64,000 nucleotides of DNA, taken from contig NZ_KI911782.1 in assembly GCF_000515395.1 (NCBI RefSeq), positions 2,047,927 through 2,111,926 on the forward strand, given 5' to 3'. A program made the translations under genes and the position numbers. Positions 53,481 through 62,286 of this stretch are shown one piece after another. The stretch's first letter is position 1. Each line of letters starts with the position of its first letter. The notes below the pieces were generated by a model, which did not search any database, was not told the origin of the DNA, and saw nothing but the letters and a program-made list of their open reading frames with translations. This DNA is from Jiangella gansuensis DSM 44835 (lineage in GTDB: Bacteria; Actinomycetota; Actinomycetes; Jiangellales; Jiangellaceae).

Positions 53481-54800
53481 ATGACGAGGATGATCCGGAA
53501 GGCACCTATCGGTTTCGCGGCCGGAGCCCTGGCGACGTCGCTCCTGTTCACCGCCTGTGGTGGCGGGCAGGCGGCCAGTGACAGCGGCGGCGGTGACGGC
53601 GAGGGGTCTCTCGTCGTCTGGTTCCCCGGCAACTCCGAAGCCGAGATGGCATTGGTCAACGACACGATCGTGCCGGCGTTCGAAGAAGAGACGGGCGCCG
53701 ACGTCGAGGTCACGTACGTCGACTGGGCCGACATGTCGCCCAAGCTCAACGCCGCGTTCGCCGCCGGGACCGCGCCGGACGTCGTCGGCCACGGCATCGC
53801 CGCGGCGGCCGACCTGGTCGCGAACGACCGCGTCGAGGACCTCACGCCCTACGTCGAGCAGCTGGACGACGGCATGCGCGACGATCTGGCCACCGCGTTG
53901 GACGGCAGTGAGGTCGATGGACAGGTGGCCATCATGCCCCTGCTCATGACGATCCGGATGCTCGTCTACAGCGGCACCGACTTCGCCGCCGCCGGACTGG
54001 ATCCGGACAGTCCGCCCACGACCTGGGAGGGTGTCAAGGACGCCGCCGAGACGCTGACCGTGCGCGAAGGCGACCGGATCACCCGCGCCGGCCTCGTCGT
54101 CCCCAGCCATCCCATCGCCGCGCAGCAGACCTTCGCGACGTTGTTGTGGTCCAACGGCGGCGAGTTCCTCAGCGAAGACGGCTCCGAGGCCACCCTCGAC
54201 ACCCCGCAGGCCGAGGGCGCGCTGGACTTCTTCGCCAGCCTGTACCACGGTGCCGATGCCGTGGACAACCAGCTCGGCACGGCGTGGTCGGACTCCCCGG
54301 AGGCACAGCATCCGGTGGTGACCGGCGACGCCGCCATGGAGCTCGCCAACGCCGGGTCCATCACGAAGCTCCAGGCCGCGGCGCCCGAACGCGACCTGCG
54401 CCTGATGCCGCCGCCGGCCTTCGAGGGGAACGAGCCGGCCGCGTTCGGCGGCCCGGCGAACGGCCTGATGATCAACAAGGACAGTGAGAAGAAGGAGCTG
54501 GCCTGGCAGTTCCTCGAGTACATGATCGATCCCGAGATCAACGTCCAGTACGTCCAGGCGCTCGGTGGCCTGCCGATCCACGCCTCGTCCGCGGACGCCG
54601 AGGCATTCGCCAGCAACCCGGAGCTGCGCAAGGCCGTGGAGGCGCTGTCCGCCAGCCGGGGGAACCCGAACGTCGTCGGCTGGGTCCAGATGCGCGACGC
54701 GATGAGCCAGTTCCTGGAGCGGGCGATCCACGGCGACGCCAGCCCAGCCGACGCACTGCGCGACGCCGACGCCGAGGTGGCGAAGATCATTGGCTCCTGA
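53481..54800 (+). CDS. ABC sugar transporter substrate-binding lipoprotein
   Basis: A 439-residue extracellular solute-binding protein (family 1). The lipobox LFTAC has its acylated Cys at residue 26. The mature domain starts GSLVVWFPGNSEAE, and INKDSEKKELAWQFLEYM near residue 335 is typical of sugar-binding proteins. ATG follows GGAGG. It delivers an oligosaccharide or amino sugar to the two permeases downstream; specificity is not readable. No ATPase subunit is in the operon, so a shared MsiK-type ATPase is expected. Confidence 0.93.
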   Translation: MTRMIRKAPIGFAAGALATSLLFTACGGGQAASDSGGGDGEGSLVVWFPGNSEAEMALVNDTIVPAFEEETGADVEVTYVDWADMSPKLNAAFAAGTAPDVVGHGIAAAADLVANDRVEDLTPYVEQLDDGMRDDLATALDGSEVDGQVAIMPLLMTIRMLVYSGTDFAAAGLDPDSPPTTWEGVKDAAETLTVREGDRITRAGLVVPSHPIAAQQTFATLLWSNGGEFLSEDGSEATLDTPQAEGALDFFASLYHGADAVDNQLGTAWSDSPEAQHPVVTGDAAMELANAGSITKLQAAAPERDLRLMPPPAFEGNEPAAFGGPANGLMINKDSEKKELAWQFLEYMIDPEINVQYVQALGGLPIHASSADAEAFASNPELRKAVEALSASRGNPNVVGWVQMRDAMSQFLERAIHGDASPADALRDADAEVAKIIGS

Positions 54801-55740
54801 CACCACCGCGGTGGCGGGCGGGGGCCGGGCGGCGACGGTGCCGCCCGGCCCCCGCCCGGGCCCCAGCCGGCGGCCGCTGCGCCGCCCGGCGTTCTACGGC
54901 ATGCTCTTCGTACTGCCGGCCACCTTCTACGTGCTGGTCTTCCAGCTCGGCCCGGTGCTCTACGGCCTCGTCCTGAGCTTCAGCGAGTACAGCCCGCTCA
55001 GCCGCACCGGACCACAGTTCGTCGGGCTGGAGAACTACCGCTCACTGCTCGACGACCCCGAGTTCGGCCGTGCCCTGGCGGTGACCGGGCGGTACGTCCT
55101 GCAGGTGCTGCCGTTCACGGTCGCCATCGCACTCTGCCTGGCGCTGCTGTCCAACCGGGCGTTCCGCGGCATCGGGCTGTTCCGCACCGCGATGTACGTC
55201 CCGCACGTCGTCTCGCTGACCGCGGTCAGCATGATCTGGCTCTGGATCTACTCCGACCAGGGCCTGGTCAACGAGATCCTCGGGTTCTTCGGACTGTCCG
55301 ACCAGCGCTGGCTCACCACCGAGAGCGCCGCCCTCAACGCCGCCTCGGCCATGCGGGTCTGGAAGGCCCTCGGCAGCAACATGGTGCTGCTGCTCGCGGG
55401 GCTGCAGACCATCCCCAGGGACCTCTACGAGGCAGCCCGCGTCGACGGCGCCAATGTCTGGCAGCAGTTTCGTTACGTGACCCTGCCTGGGCTGCGGCCG
55501 ATGCTGACGTACGTCGTCGCGATGGACATCATCTTCCTCGCCCAGGGCTTCACCGAGATCTTCGTGCTGACACAGGGCGGCCCGTACGGCAGCACTACCA
55601 CCGTCAACTACCTCATCTACACCGAGGCGTTCCAGTACAACCAGATGGGCAGCGCCTCGGCCATGGCCTTCGTCCTGTTCGCGTTCATCGCGGCGCTGTC
55701 GATCATCGCCATCCGCGGCGGGCGGGGGAGGCGGACATGA
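54790..55740 (+). CDS. ABC sugar transporter permease (MalF/UgpA type)
   Basis: A 316-residue permease with six predicted transmembrane segments. The cytoplasmic EAA loop EAARVDGANVWQQFRYVTLP (near residue 217) docks on the ATPase. TTG start at 54790 overlapping the end of the binding-protein gene, with GAGG upstream; a GTG seven codons later is an alternative. It overlaps the second permease (ATGA). Confidence 0.93.
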   Translation: MAPDTTAVAGGGRAATVPPGPRPGPSRRPLRRPAFYGMLFVLPATFYVLVFQLGPVLYGLVLSFSEYSPLSRTGPQFVGLENYRSLLDDPEFGRALAVTGRYVLQVLPFTVAIALCLALLSNRAFRGIGLFRTAMYVPHVVSLTAVSMIWLWIYSDQGLVNEILGFFGLSDQRWLTTESAALNAASAMRVWKALGSNMVLLLAGLQTIPRDLYEAARVDGANVWQQFRYVTLPGLRPMLTYVVAMDIIFLAQGFTEIFVLTQGGPYGSTTTVNYLIYTEAFQYNQMGSASAMAFVLFAFIAALSIIAIRGGRGRRT

Positions 55741-56624
55741 CGACACTGCTCTCGCGGCCGCCGCTCCGCCGGCGGGCCCGGCGCTGGACGCGCCCCATCG
55801 TACTCACGGTGGTGGCCGCCCTGGTGCTGATGCCGTTCATCTGGATGATCAGCCTCGCGTTCACGCCCGAGGGCCAGACCGTCGCCGGGGCGAACCTCAT
55901 CCCCGAGAACCCGACTCTGGAGAACTTCTCCGTCGCGTTCCAGGCCGCCAACCTCGGGCGGGCGTTCCTCAACTCCACGTTCGTCACGGTGATCACGGTG
56001 GCCACGAACTGCGTCGTCCCCGTCATCGCCGGTTACGCCTTCGCCCACCTGCCCTTCCGCGGCAGCAAGGTGCTGTTCTACGTCCTCATCTCCACCGCGG
56101 CGATCCCGGTGTCGGTGACGCTGGTACCGCTGTTCCTGATGGCGAAGAACTTCCCGCTGGCCGGCGGCAATGACATCCTCGGCAACGGCGGCAGCGGCCT
56201 GCTCGACACCGTCGGCGGCCTGTTGCTTCCGTACCTGGTCGGGACGTTGAACATCTTCCTGTCCCGGCAGTACTTCGCCGGTATGAACCGCGACTTCGCC
56301 GAGGCCGCCCGCATCGACGGCGCCAGCGAGCTGCGGATCTTCACGCGGGTGTACCTGCCGATGGCCAGGCCGCTGATCGCGCTGGTCGCCGTCTTCTCCT
56401 TCACCGGCGCGTGGGATGACTTCCTGTGGCCCCTGGTGGTGTCGACGTCGGAGAACAGCACCACGGTGCAACTGGCCATCACCACGTTCGCCTCCACCGG
56501 CAACGTCAAGTACGGCGCGTTGATGGCGGCGACCATCATCGTCAGCCTGCCGGTGCTGCTGGTGTTCCTGTTCAACCAGCGCAGCTTCATCTCCGGGCTG
56601 TCCGACGGCGGCGTCAAGGGCTGA
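55737..56624 (+). CDS. ABC sugar transporter permease (MalG/UgpE type)
   Basis: A 295-residue permease with six transmembrane segments and the EAA loop EAARIDGASELRIFTRVYLP near residue 190. It pairs with the preceding permease to form the importer channel. ATG overlaps the previous stop by 4 nt. The FAD oxidoreductase gene follows after 66 bp. Confidence 0.93.
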   Translation: MTTLLSRPPLRRRARRWTRPIVLTVVAALVLMPFIWMISLAFTPEGQTVAGANLIPENPTLENFSVAFQAANLGRAFLNSTFVTVITVATNCVVPVIAGYAFAHLPFRGSKVLFYVLISTAAIPVSVTLVPLFLMAKNFPLAGGNDILGNGGSGLLDTVGGLLLPYLVGTLNIFLSRQYFAGMNRDFAEAARIDGASELRIFTRVYLPMARPLIALVAVFSFTGAWDDFLWPLVVSTSENSTTVQLAITTFASTGNVKYGALMAATIIVSLPVLLVFLFNQRSFISGLSDGGVKG

Positions 56625-56690
56625 CGCCCGCGCCCGCCACGTCTCGACCACCAGACCCACTCAACCGACTTACAGGAACGGAAGGGCTAC

Positions 56691-58310
56691 GTGCAGATCG
56701 ACAGTGCAGATGTCCTGGTCATCGGCGGCGGGCTCGGCGGCGTGGCGGCCGCCCGGGCGGCACTGACGCTGGGCCGGCGGGTGATCCTCACCGAGTCCGG
56801 TGACTGGCTCGGCGGCCAGCTGACCAGCCAGGCGGTCCCGCCGGACGAGCACCCGTGGATCGAGAGCGAGTACGTTTCCGCTGGGTACCGCGAGCTGCGC
56901 GAACGGATCCGCGACTTCTATCGCCGCAATTATCCGCTGACGCCCGAGGCCCGCGCAGCCGAGCACCTCAACCCAGGCCTCGGGTTCGTGTCGGCACTGT
57001 GCCACGAGCCGCGAGTCGCCGCCCTGGTGCTCGAGGAGACCGTGTCGCCGTGGCTGGCCTCGGGTGCGCTCACGGTCCTGCGCGGGGTCACCCCGGTGGC
57101 GGCGACGCGGGAGGGTGACCGCGTCACGTCGGTCACCGTCCGCGACCGGTCCGGTGCGTCGACCCTGCTGCGCGGTGCGATCGTCCTCGACGCCACCGAA
57201 CTCGGCGACCTGCTCGAGCTGGCCGGGGTTCCGCACGTGATCGGCGCGGAGTCGAGGAGCGAAACCGGCGAGCTGCACGCCCCCGACCACGCCGACCCGC
57301 TGGACCAGCAGGCGATCACCTGGTGCGCGGCCGTGGAGCTCCGACCGGGTGAATCGCACGTGATCCCGGAGCCCGCCGGCTACGCAGCCTGGCGCGACAC
57401 CGTCGACCCGCGCTGGCCGGGTTCACAACTGTCATGGACCGATGTCCACCCGATCACACTGGAGAAGCGGTACCGCCCGCTCTTCGCCGGCACGCCGGAG
57501 CAGGCCGTCACCGGTGCCGACCGCGACCTGTGGCACTACCGCCGCATCCTGGCCCGGCGTCACCTGGACCACACCTTCGCCGGCGGCGACGTCACCTTGA
57601 TCAACTGGCCGCAGGTCGACTACTGGGAAGTGCCGCTGCTCGGCGTGGACGCCGACACTCGGAAGCGGGCCCTGGCCGGCGCCCGCGAGCTCACGCTCTC
57701 CTTCGTGCACTGGGTGCAGACCGAAGCCCCGCGAAGCGACGGCGGCACCGGCTACCCGGAGCTGCGGTTGCGCGGCGACGTCCTCGGCACCGACGACGGC
57801 CTCGCCAGAGAGGCGTACATCCGAGAATCGCGCCGCATCCGTGCGGCGTTCACCGTGACCGAGGCCCACATCGGCCGGGCGATGCGCGGGCCTGGTGTCG
57901 GCGCGCAGGTGTTCCCCGACAGCGTCGGCATCGGCTACTACCGGATCGACCTGCACCCGTCGACGTCAGGCCGAAACTACGTCGATATCGCCTCCTATCC
58001 GTTCCAGATCCCGCTCGGCGCACTGATACCGGCCTCCGTGTCGAACCTGCTGCCGGCGAACAAGAACATCGGAACCACCCACATCACGAACGGCGCGTAC
58101 CGGCTGCACCCGGTCGAGTGGGCGATCGGCGAAGCCGCCGGCGCGCTCGCGGCCTACTGCCTGGAGGTCGACCGGACTCCCACGCAGGTCCGTCGCGACC
58201 CATCGGACCTGCGCAAGCTGCAGGATCTGCTGGCCCAGGGCCTCGGCGTCCCGCTGGCTTGGCCCGACGACATCCGGCGCGACGGGGGAAGCGGCGAGCC
58301 CGACGAGTAG
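56691..58310 (+). CDS. FAD-dependent oxidoreductase (FAD_oxidored family)
   Basis: A 539-residue flavoprotein. The dinucleotide-binding motif [16 protein letters not shown] is at residues 10-25. WLGGQLTSQ (39-47) is characteristic of the family that includes xanthan-lyase-like and glycan-linked FAD proteins. The C-terminal FAD-contact segment [20 protein letters not shown] follows. Such genes commonly sit in carbohydrate operons with ABC importers; the substrate is unknown. The start GTG at 56691 follows GGAACGGAAGG. It appears to be the last gene of the importer operon. Confidence 0.85.
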   Translation: MQIDSADVLVIGGGLGGVAAARAALTLGRRVILTESGDWLGGQLTSQAVPPDEHPWIESEYVSAGYRELRERIRDFYRRNYPLTPEARAAEHLNPGLGFVSALCHEPRVAALVLEETVSPWLASGALTVLRGVTPVAATREGDRVTSVTVRDRSGASTLLRGAIVLDATELGDLLELAGVPHVIGAESRSETGELHAPDHADPLDQQAITWCAAVELRPGESHVIPEPAGYAAWRDTVDPRWPGSQLSWTDVHPITLEKRYRPLFAGTPEQAVTGADRDLWHYRRILARRHLDHTFAGGDVTLINWPQVDYWEVPLLGVDADTRKRALAGARELTLSFVHWVQTEAPRSDGGTGYPELRLRGDVLGTDDGLAREAYIRESRRIRAAFTVTEAHIGRAMRGPGVGAQVFPDSVGIGYYRIDLHPSTSGRNYVDIASYPFQIPLGALIPASVSNLLPANKNIGTTHITNGAYRLHPVEWAIGEAAGALAAYCLEVDRTPTQVRRDPSDLRKLQDLLAQGLGVPLAWPDDIRRDGGSGEPDE

Positions 58311-58323
58311 AGTGTCGGTCGAC

Positions 58324-59727
58324 ATGGGCAAACATTCCGTCGCGATCGTCACGCTGGGCTGCAGTCGCAACGAGGTCGACTCCGAGGAGCTCGCCGGCCG
58401 GCTCGACGCCGACGGCTTCCACCTCGTCGAAGACCCGGCGGCCGCCGAGACCGTCCTGGTCAACACCTGCGGCTTCGTCGAACAGGCGAAGAAGGACTCC
58501 GTCGACTCGCTGCTGGCCGCGGCCGACCTCAAGACCGGGGGCGCCACGAAGGCCGTCGTCGCGGTCGGGTGCATGGCGGAGCGGTACGGCGTCGAACTGG
58601 CGACGGAACTGCCCGAGGCCGACGCCGTGCTCGGGTTCGACGACTACGCCGCCATCGGGGACCGGCTGCGCGGCATCCTCGGCGGGGCGCAGCACGTTCC
58701 GCACGTCCCGCGCGACCGGCGCAAGCTGCTTCCCGTCAGCCCGGTGGAGCGGCAGGCCGCCGCGTACGCCGCGCCCGACCTGCCCGCGGGCATGGCCCCG
58801 GCGTCGGGTCCGCGGTCGGTGCGTCGCCGTCTCGACGGCGGGCCGATGGCGCCGTTGAAGCTCGCCAGCGGCTGCGACCGCGCCTGCACGTTCTGCGCCA
58901 TCCCGATGTTCCGGGGCTCGTTCCTGTCCCGCCGCCCGTCCGACGTGCTCGCCGACGCGCGGTGGCTCGCCGAGCAGGGTGTCCGGGAGCTGTTCCTGGT
59001 CAGCGAGAACTCCACCTCGTACGGGAAGGACCTCGGCGACCTGCGGCTGCTGGAGACGCTGCTGCCCGAGCTCGCCGCCGTCGACGGCATCGCGCGGGTG
59101 CGGGTGTCGTACCTGCAGCCCGCCGAGATGCGGCCGACGCTGGTCGACGCGATGCTCAGCACCCCCGGTGTCGTGCCCTACTTCGACCTGTCGTTCCAGC
59201 ACGCCAGCACGCCGCTGCTGCGCCGGATGAAGCGGTTCGGCGGCACCGAGTCGTTCCTGCAGCTGATCGACTCGGTGCGCTCCCGCGTGCCGTCGGCCGG
59301 CATCCGGTCCAACGTCATCGTCGGGTTCCCCGGCGAGACCGAGGACGACGTCGCCGAGCTCGAGTCGTTCCTCACCCAGGCACGGCTCGACGTCGTCGGC
59401 GTGTTCGGTTACTCCGACGAGGACGGCACCGAGGCCGCCACCATGGACGGCAAGCTCGACCCCGACGAAGTCACCGAACGAGCCGACCGGGTCGGCGAGC
59501 TGGTCGAGGAACTGGTCGCGCAGCGCGCCGAGGACCGCATCGGCGACATCGTCGAGGTCCTCGTCGAATCGGTCGCCGACGGCGTCGTCGAGGGCCGGGC
59601 CGCCCACCAGGGACCCGAGGTGGACGGCACGACGAAGGTGTCCGGTGTCACCGCCGCGGTGGGTGACCTGGTCGAATGCATCGTCACCGGAAGCGACGGA
59701 GCCGACCTCGTGGCCGTCGCTCGGTAG
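58324..59727 (+). CDS. rimO: Ribosomal protein S12 methylthiotransferase RimO
   Basis: A 467-residue radical-SAM enzyme that adds a methylthio group to Asp of ribosomal protein S12. N-terminal cluster cysteines are Cys13, Cys49 and Cys83. The radical-SAM CxxxCxxC is Cys184-Cys188-Cys191 (GCDRACTFC), and a C-terminal TRAM domain is present. ATG 58324 was preferred to GTG 58312 because TAGAGT (58308-58313) is a -10 overlapping that GTG, implying a leaderless mRNA. Confidence 0.95.
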   Translation: MGKHSVAIVTLGCSRNEVDSEELAGRLDADGFHLVEDPAAAETVLVNTCGFVEQAKKDSVDSLLAAADLKTGGATKAVVAVGCMAERYGVELATELPEADAVLGFDDYAAIGDRLRGILGGAQHVPHVPRDRRKLLPVSPVERQAAAYAAPDLPAGMAPASGPRSVRRRLDGGPMAPLKLASGCDRACTFCAIPMFRGSFLSRRPSDVLADARWLAEQGVRELFLVSENSTSYGKDLGDLRLLETLLPELAAVDGIARVRVSYLQPAEMRPTLVDAMLSTPGVVPYFDLSFQHASTPLLRRMKRFGGTESFLQLIDSVRSRVPSAGIRSNVIVGFPGETEDDVAELESFLTQARLDVVGVFGYSDEDGTEAATMDGKLDPDEVTERADRVGELVEELVAQRAEDRIGDIVEVLVESVADGVVEGRAAHQGPEVDGTTKVSGVTAAVGDLVECIVTGSDGADLVAVAR

Positions 59728-59759
59728 TGAGCGGCCCCGCCAGGCCCTACCCTGGGGCC

Positions 59760-60344
59760 GTGCCCGAACCGTCGACGGCCCCGCCGAGCCCGTGGAACAT
59801 CGCGAACGCGCTGACCGCGGCGCGCATCGTGCTGGTGCCGCTGTTCGGCTGGCTGCTGCTGCGCGCAGGCGGCGAACACGACCCCTCGCGGGTCGTGGCG
59901 TTCTTCGTGTTCGGCGTGGCCATGCTGACCGACCGGCTCGACGGCGACCTCGCGCGCAAGCGCGGCCTGATCACCGACCTGGGCAAGATCGCCGACCCGA
60001 TCGCCGACAAGGCGCTGACCGGCATGGCGTTCGTGGGGCTGTCGCTGCTCGGCGACCTGCCCTGGTGGGTGACGGTGGTCGTGCTGGTCCGCGAGTGGGG
60101 CATCACGCTACTGCGGTTCGCCGTCATCCGGTACGGCGTCATCCCCGCCAGCCGGGGCGGCAAACTCAAGACGGCCCTGCAGGCGCTCGCGCTCGGGCTG
60201 TACATCCTGCCGCTACCGGGATGGTTCGACCCGGTCGAGGCGACGGCCATGGCGGCCGCCGTCATCGTCACCGTCGTCACCGGCGTCGACTACGTGGTGT
60301 CGGCGGTCCGGCTGCGTCGTGGCTCGGCATCGGGGCCGGCGTGA
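59760..60344 (+). CDS. pgsA: CDP-diacylglycerol--glycerol-3-phosphate 3-phosphatidyltransferase
   Basis: A 194-residue membrane enzyme of phosphatidylglycerol synthesis. The CDP-alcohol phosphotransferase motif is complete: Asp58, Asp61-Gly62, Ala65-Arg66, Gly75, Asp79, Asp83. About five hydrophobic segments. GTG 59760 with TACCCT (59748-59753) 6 nt upstream, so leaderless. It overlaps the next gene by 4 nt (GTGA). The position between rimO and cinA is conserved. Confidence 0.95.
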   Translation: MPEPSTAPPSPWNIANALTAARIVLVPLFGWLLLRAGGEHDPSRVVAFFVFGVAMLTDRLDGDLARKRGLITDLGKIADPIADKALTGMAFVGLSLLGDLPWWVTVVVLVREWGITLLRFAVIRYGVIPASRGGKLKTALQALALGLYILPLPGWFDPVEATAMAAAVIVTVVTGVDYVVSAVRLRRGSASGPA

Positions 60345-60808
60345 ATGCCGAAGACGCCGTCCGGGCCCTGACCGCATCCGGCCGTACCGTCGCCACCGCA
60401 GAGTCGCTCACCGGCGGTCTGGTCTGCGCCGCGCTGACGTCGGTGCCGGGCTCGTCCGCCGTCGTCCGCGGCGGTGTGATCGTCTACGCGACGCAGCTGA
60501 AGTCGTCGCTGGCCGGCGTGCCGGGCGAGCTGCTCGACCGGCACGGCCCGGTGGCTCCGGAGGTCGCCGCCGCCATGGCCGACGGTGTCCGGCACCGGCT
60601 GGGCGCCGACGTCGGCGTGGCCACCACGGGCGTCGCCGGGCCGAGCGGGCAGGACGGCCACCCACCGGGCACCGTGCACGTCGCCGTGGCCACGTCGCAG
60701 GGGACCACCGTGCGGTCGTACACCGGCGACTCCGCGTTGACCGGCGGACGGGGGGAAGTCCGGGACGCGACGGTGCGGGCCGCGCTGGAGCTGCTGTCCG
60801 GACTCTGA
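60341..60808 (+). CDS. pncC: Nicotinamide-nucleotide amidase (CinA C-terminal domain)
   Basis: A 155-residue CinA_C domain protein that deamidates NMN in NAD recycling. Motifs TVATAESLTGGLVCAAL (residues 16-32), VRGGVIVYATQLKSSL and GVATTGVAGPSGQDGHPPG are diagnostic. The N-terminal molybdopterin-binding half of full CinA is absent, as in other actinobacteria. GTG start overlapping the pgsA stop. Confidence 0.94.
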   Translation: MNAEDAVRALTASGRTVATAESLTGGLVCAALTSVPGSSAVVRGGVIVYATQLKSSLAGVPGELLDRHGPVAPEVAAAMADGVRHRLGADVGVATTGVAGPSGQDGHPPGTVHVAVATSQGTTVRSYTGDSALTGGRGEVRDATVRAALELLSGL

Positions 60809-60977
60809 GACGCCGGTTCGGCGCGCGGGAATCCCCGGGCCGGCCGGCGCGTTCCACAGTGACGATGACGACTGATTTTCACCACCGCGCCCCGGCGAGG
60901 CCGGAAGCGCAAACGCTCGAACCAGAAGGTACGGTGGAGTCAAGCACAGGCGAGACGAATCGCGAGAGGGGTAGCCG

Positions 60978-61289
60978 ATGATCCTCATCAGACGGCTCGT
61001 CGGCGATGTCTTGAGGCGTCGCCGGATCGAGCAAGGCCGCACTCTCCGCGAGATCTCGGCTGCGGCGCGAGTCAGCCTCGGGTACCTGTCCGAGGTCGAA
61101 CGCGGCCGCAAGGAAGCATCGTCTGAGCTGCTCGCGGCCATCTGCGAAGCACTCGATCTGCCCATGTCGGAGGTTCTGCGCGAAGTCAGCGACGAGATGA
61201 TGCGGGTGGAGGCGGCGGCCGTCGGTGCCCTCACCGAGCTGCGGCCCCGGGAGATGTCCCGGCCGCGTGACGTCGTCAAGGTCGGCTGA
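60978..61289 (+). CDS. clgR: ClgR-type XRE-family regulator
   Basis: A 103-residue protein with a helix-turn-helix at about residues 10-65 ([35 protein letters not shown]). It has the gene position (after pgsA-cinA) of ClgR, the activator of clp protease and stress genes in actinobacteria. GAGAGGGG precedes the ATG. The C-terminal tail is short. Like other ClgR proteins it may be a Clp substrate; this is inferred from the family. Confidence 0.88.
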   Translation: MILIRRLVGDVLRRRRIEQGRTLREISAAARVSLGYLSEVERGRKEASSELLAAICEALDLPMSEVLREVSDEMMRVEAAAVGALTELRPREMSRPRDVVKVG

Positions 61290-61342
61290 TCTCGGCGCGG
61301 CCCGAGTCCGGGGTCGCGGCCGCTCCGGCGTTCCGCGACGCC

Positions 61343-61813
61343 ATGGCGCGGCTCGCCAGCGGTGTGGCGTTGCTCACGGTGCTCGACCCCGTGGGGCGCG
61401 ACTGCGGCCTGACCGTGACCGCGGTGTCGTCTCTGTCTCTGGACCCGCCCCTCGTCCTGGTGTGCGTCATGAAGGACCGCTTCATGCACGACACCCTCTT
61501 CGTCGCCGACGGCTGGTCGCTGACGTTCCTGGCCGCGGATCAGTTACCGCTCGCCGACTACGCCGCGCGCGACCGGCACCCAGGCGCCCGCGACGACTTC
61601 TCGGCCTGGCCCAGCCGCCGCACCACGCACGGCGAGCTCGTCTTCACCGGCGGTGTGGCGGCGGTCGAGTGCGTGCCCTATCAGCTGGTCGACGCCGGCG
61701 ACCACACCATCGCGATCGGCCGGGTGGTGCGGGTCGCCCCCGACCTCACCGGCGAGGTGCCGCTGGTGCACGTCGACCGCGGCTACTACTCGCCCGGCGA
61801 CCCCGTCACCTGA
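61343..61813 (+). CDS. Flavin reductase family protein (FMN-binding split barrel)
   Basis: 156 residues from ATG 61343, but homologous sequence (AFRDA) continues upstream in the same frame to a stop at 61268-61270 with no ATG, GTG or TTG. CTG at 61286, which overlaps the clgR stop (CTGA) and follows AAGG, is a plausible true start. The domain (MARLASGVALLTVLDPVGRD, GLTVTAVSSLSLDPPLVLVC, HTIAIGRVVRV) is the flavin reductase-like barrel that reduces or binds FMN. Partner oxygenase unknown. Confidence 0.85.
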   Translation: MARLASGVALLTVLDPVGRDCGLTVTAVSSLSLDPPLVLVCVMKDRFMHDTLFVADGWSLTFLAADQLPLADYAARDRHPGARDDFSAWPSRRTTHGELVFTGGVAAVECVPYQLVDAGDHTIAIGRVVRVAPDLTGEVPLVHVDRGYYSPGDPVT

Positions 61814-62246
61814 TCGTTTGGCGAGCGGCCTGCCGGACCATGAACAATGCCGGGTCCTCCGGGGCGGCGAACCCGAGCGGCTCGTACACCCCGTGCGCGT
61901 CCGCGGTCGCCAGCATCCACCGCTCGACGCCGGCGAGGTCCGGGTGCTCCAGGACCGCCCTCACCAGGAACCGCGCGAGTCCGCGGCCACGATGCTCCGG
62001 CACCACGAACACGTCAGCCAGGTACGCGAACGTCGTCGCGTCGGTGACGACCCGAGCGAACCCGACCTGGCTGCCGTCGCCGGCATACAAGCCGATGCCC
62101 ATCGACCGGGAGACGGCCCGCTCGACCGTCTCACGGGAACGGTGGGCACTCCAGTACGCGGTGCGCAGGAAGCCGGTGATGACGGCGAGGTCCAGCCGGC
62201 CGGCGTCGTCGTCGACCTCGTAGCCGCCGGTTGTCGCGAGGATCAC
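61806..62246 (-). CDS. GNAT-family N-acetyltransferase
   Basis: A 146-residue protein with motif A VVPEHRGRGLARFLVRAVLEH (acetyl-CoA pyrophosphate loop RGRGLA near residue 88) and the terminal GVYEPLGFAAPED segment, resembling the YjgM/aminoglycoside-like GNAT group. GTG start with TACCCT (62253-62258, this strand) 6 nt upstream, so leaderless. The 3' end overlaps the flavin reductase gene by 8 nt. Confidence 0.9.
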   Translation of the reverse strand: MILATTGGYEVDDDAGRLDLAVITGFLRTAYWSAHRSRETVERAVSRSMGIGLYAGDGSQVGFARVVTDATTFAYLADVFVVPEHRGRGLARFLVRAVLEHPDLAGVERWMLATADAHGVYEPLGFAAPEDPALFMVRQAARQTIR

Positions 62247-62286
62247 CTCGCCAGGGTACTCAGCCGTCGCCCTGGCGCCGGGTGGC

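Noticed and set aside
58312-58323. GTG 58312 as the rimO start
   Set aside because: It lies within the -10 TAGAGT that serves ATG 58324.
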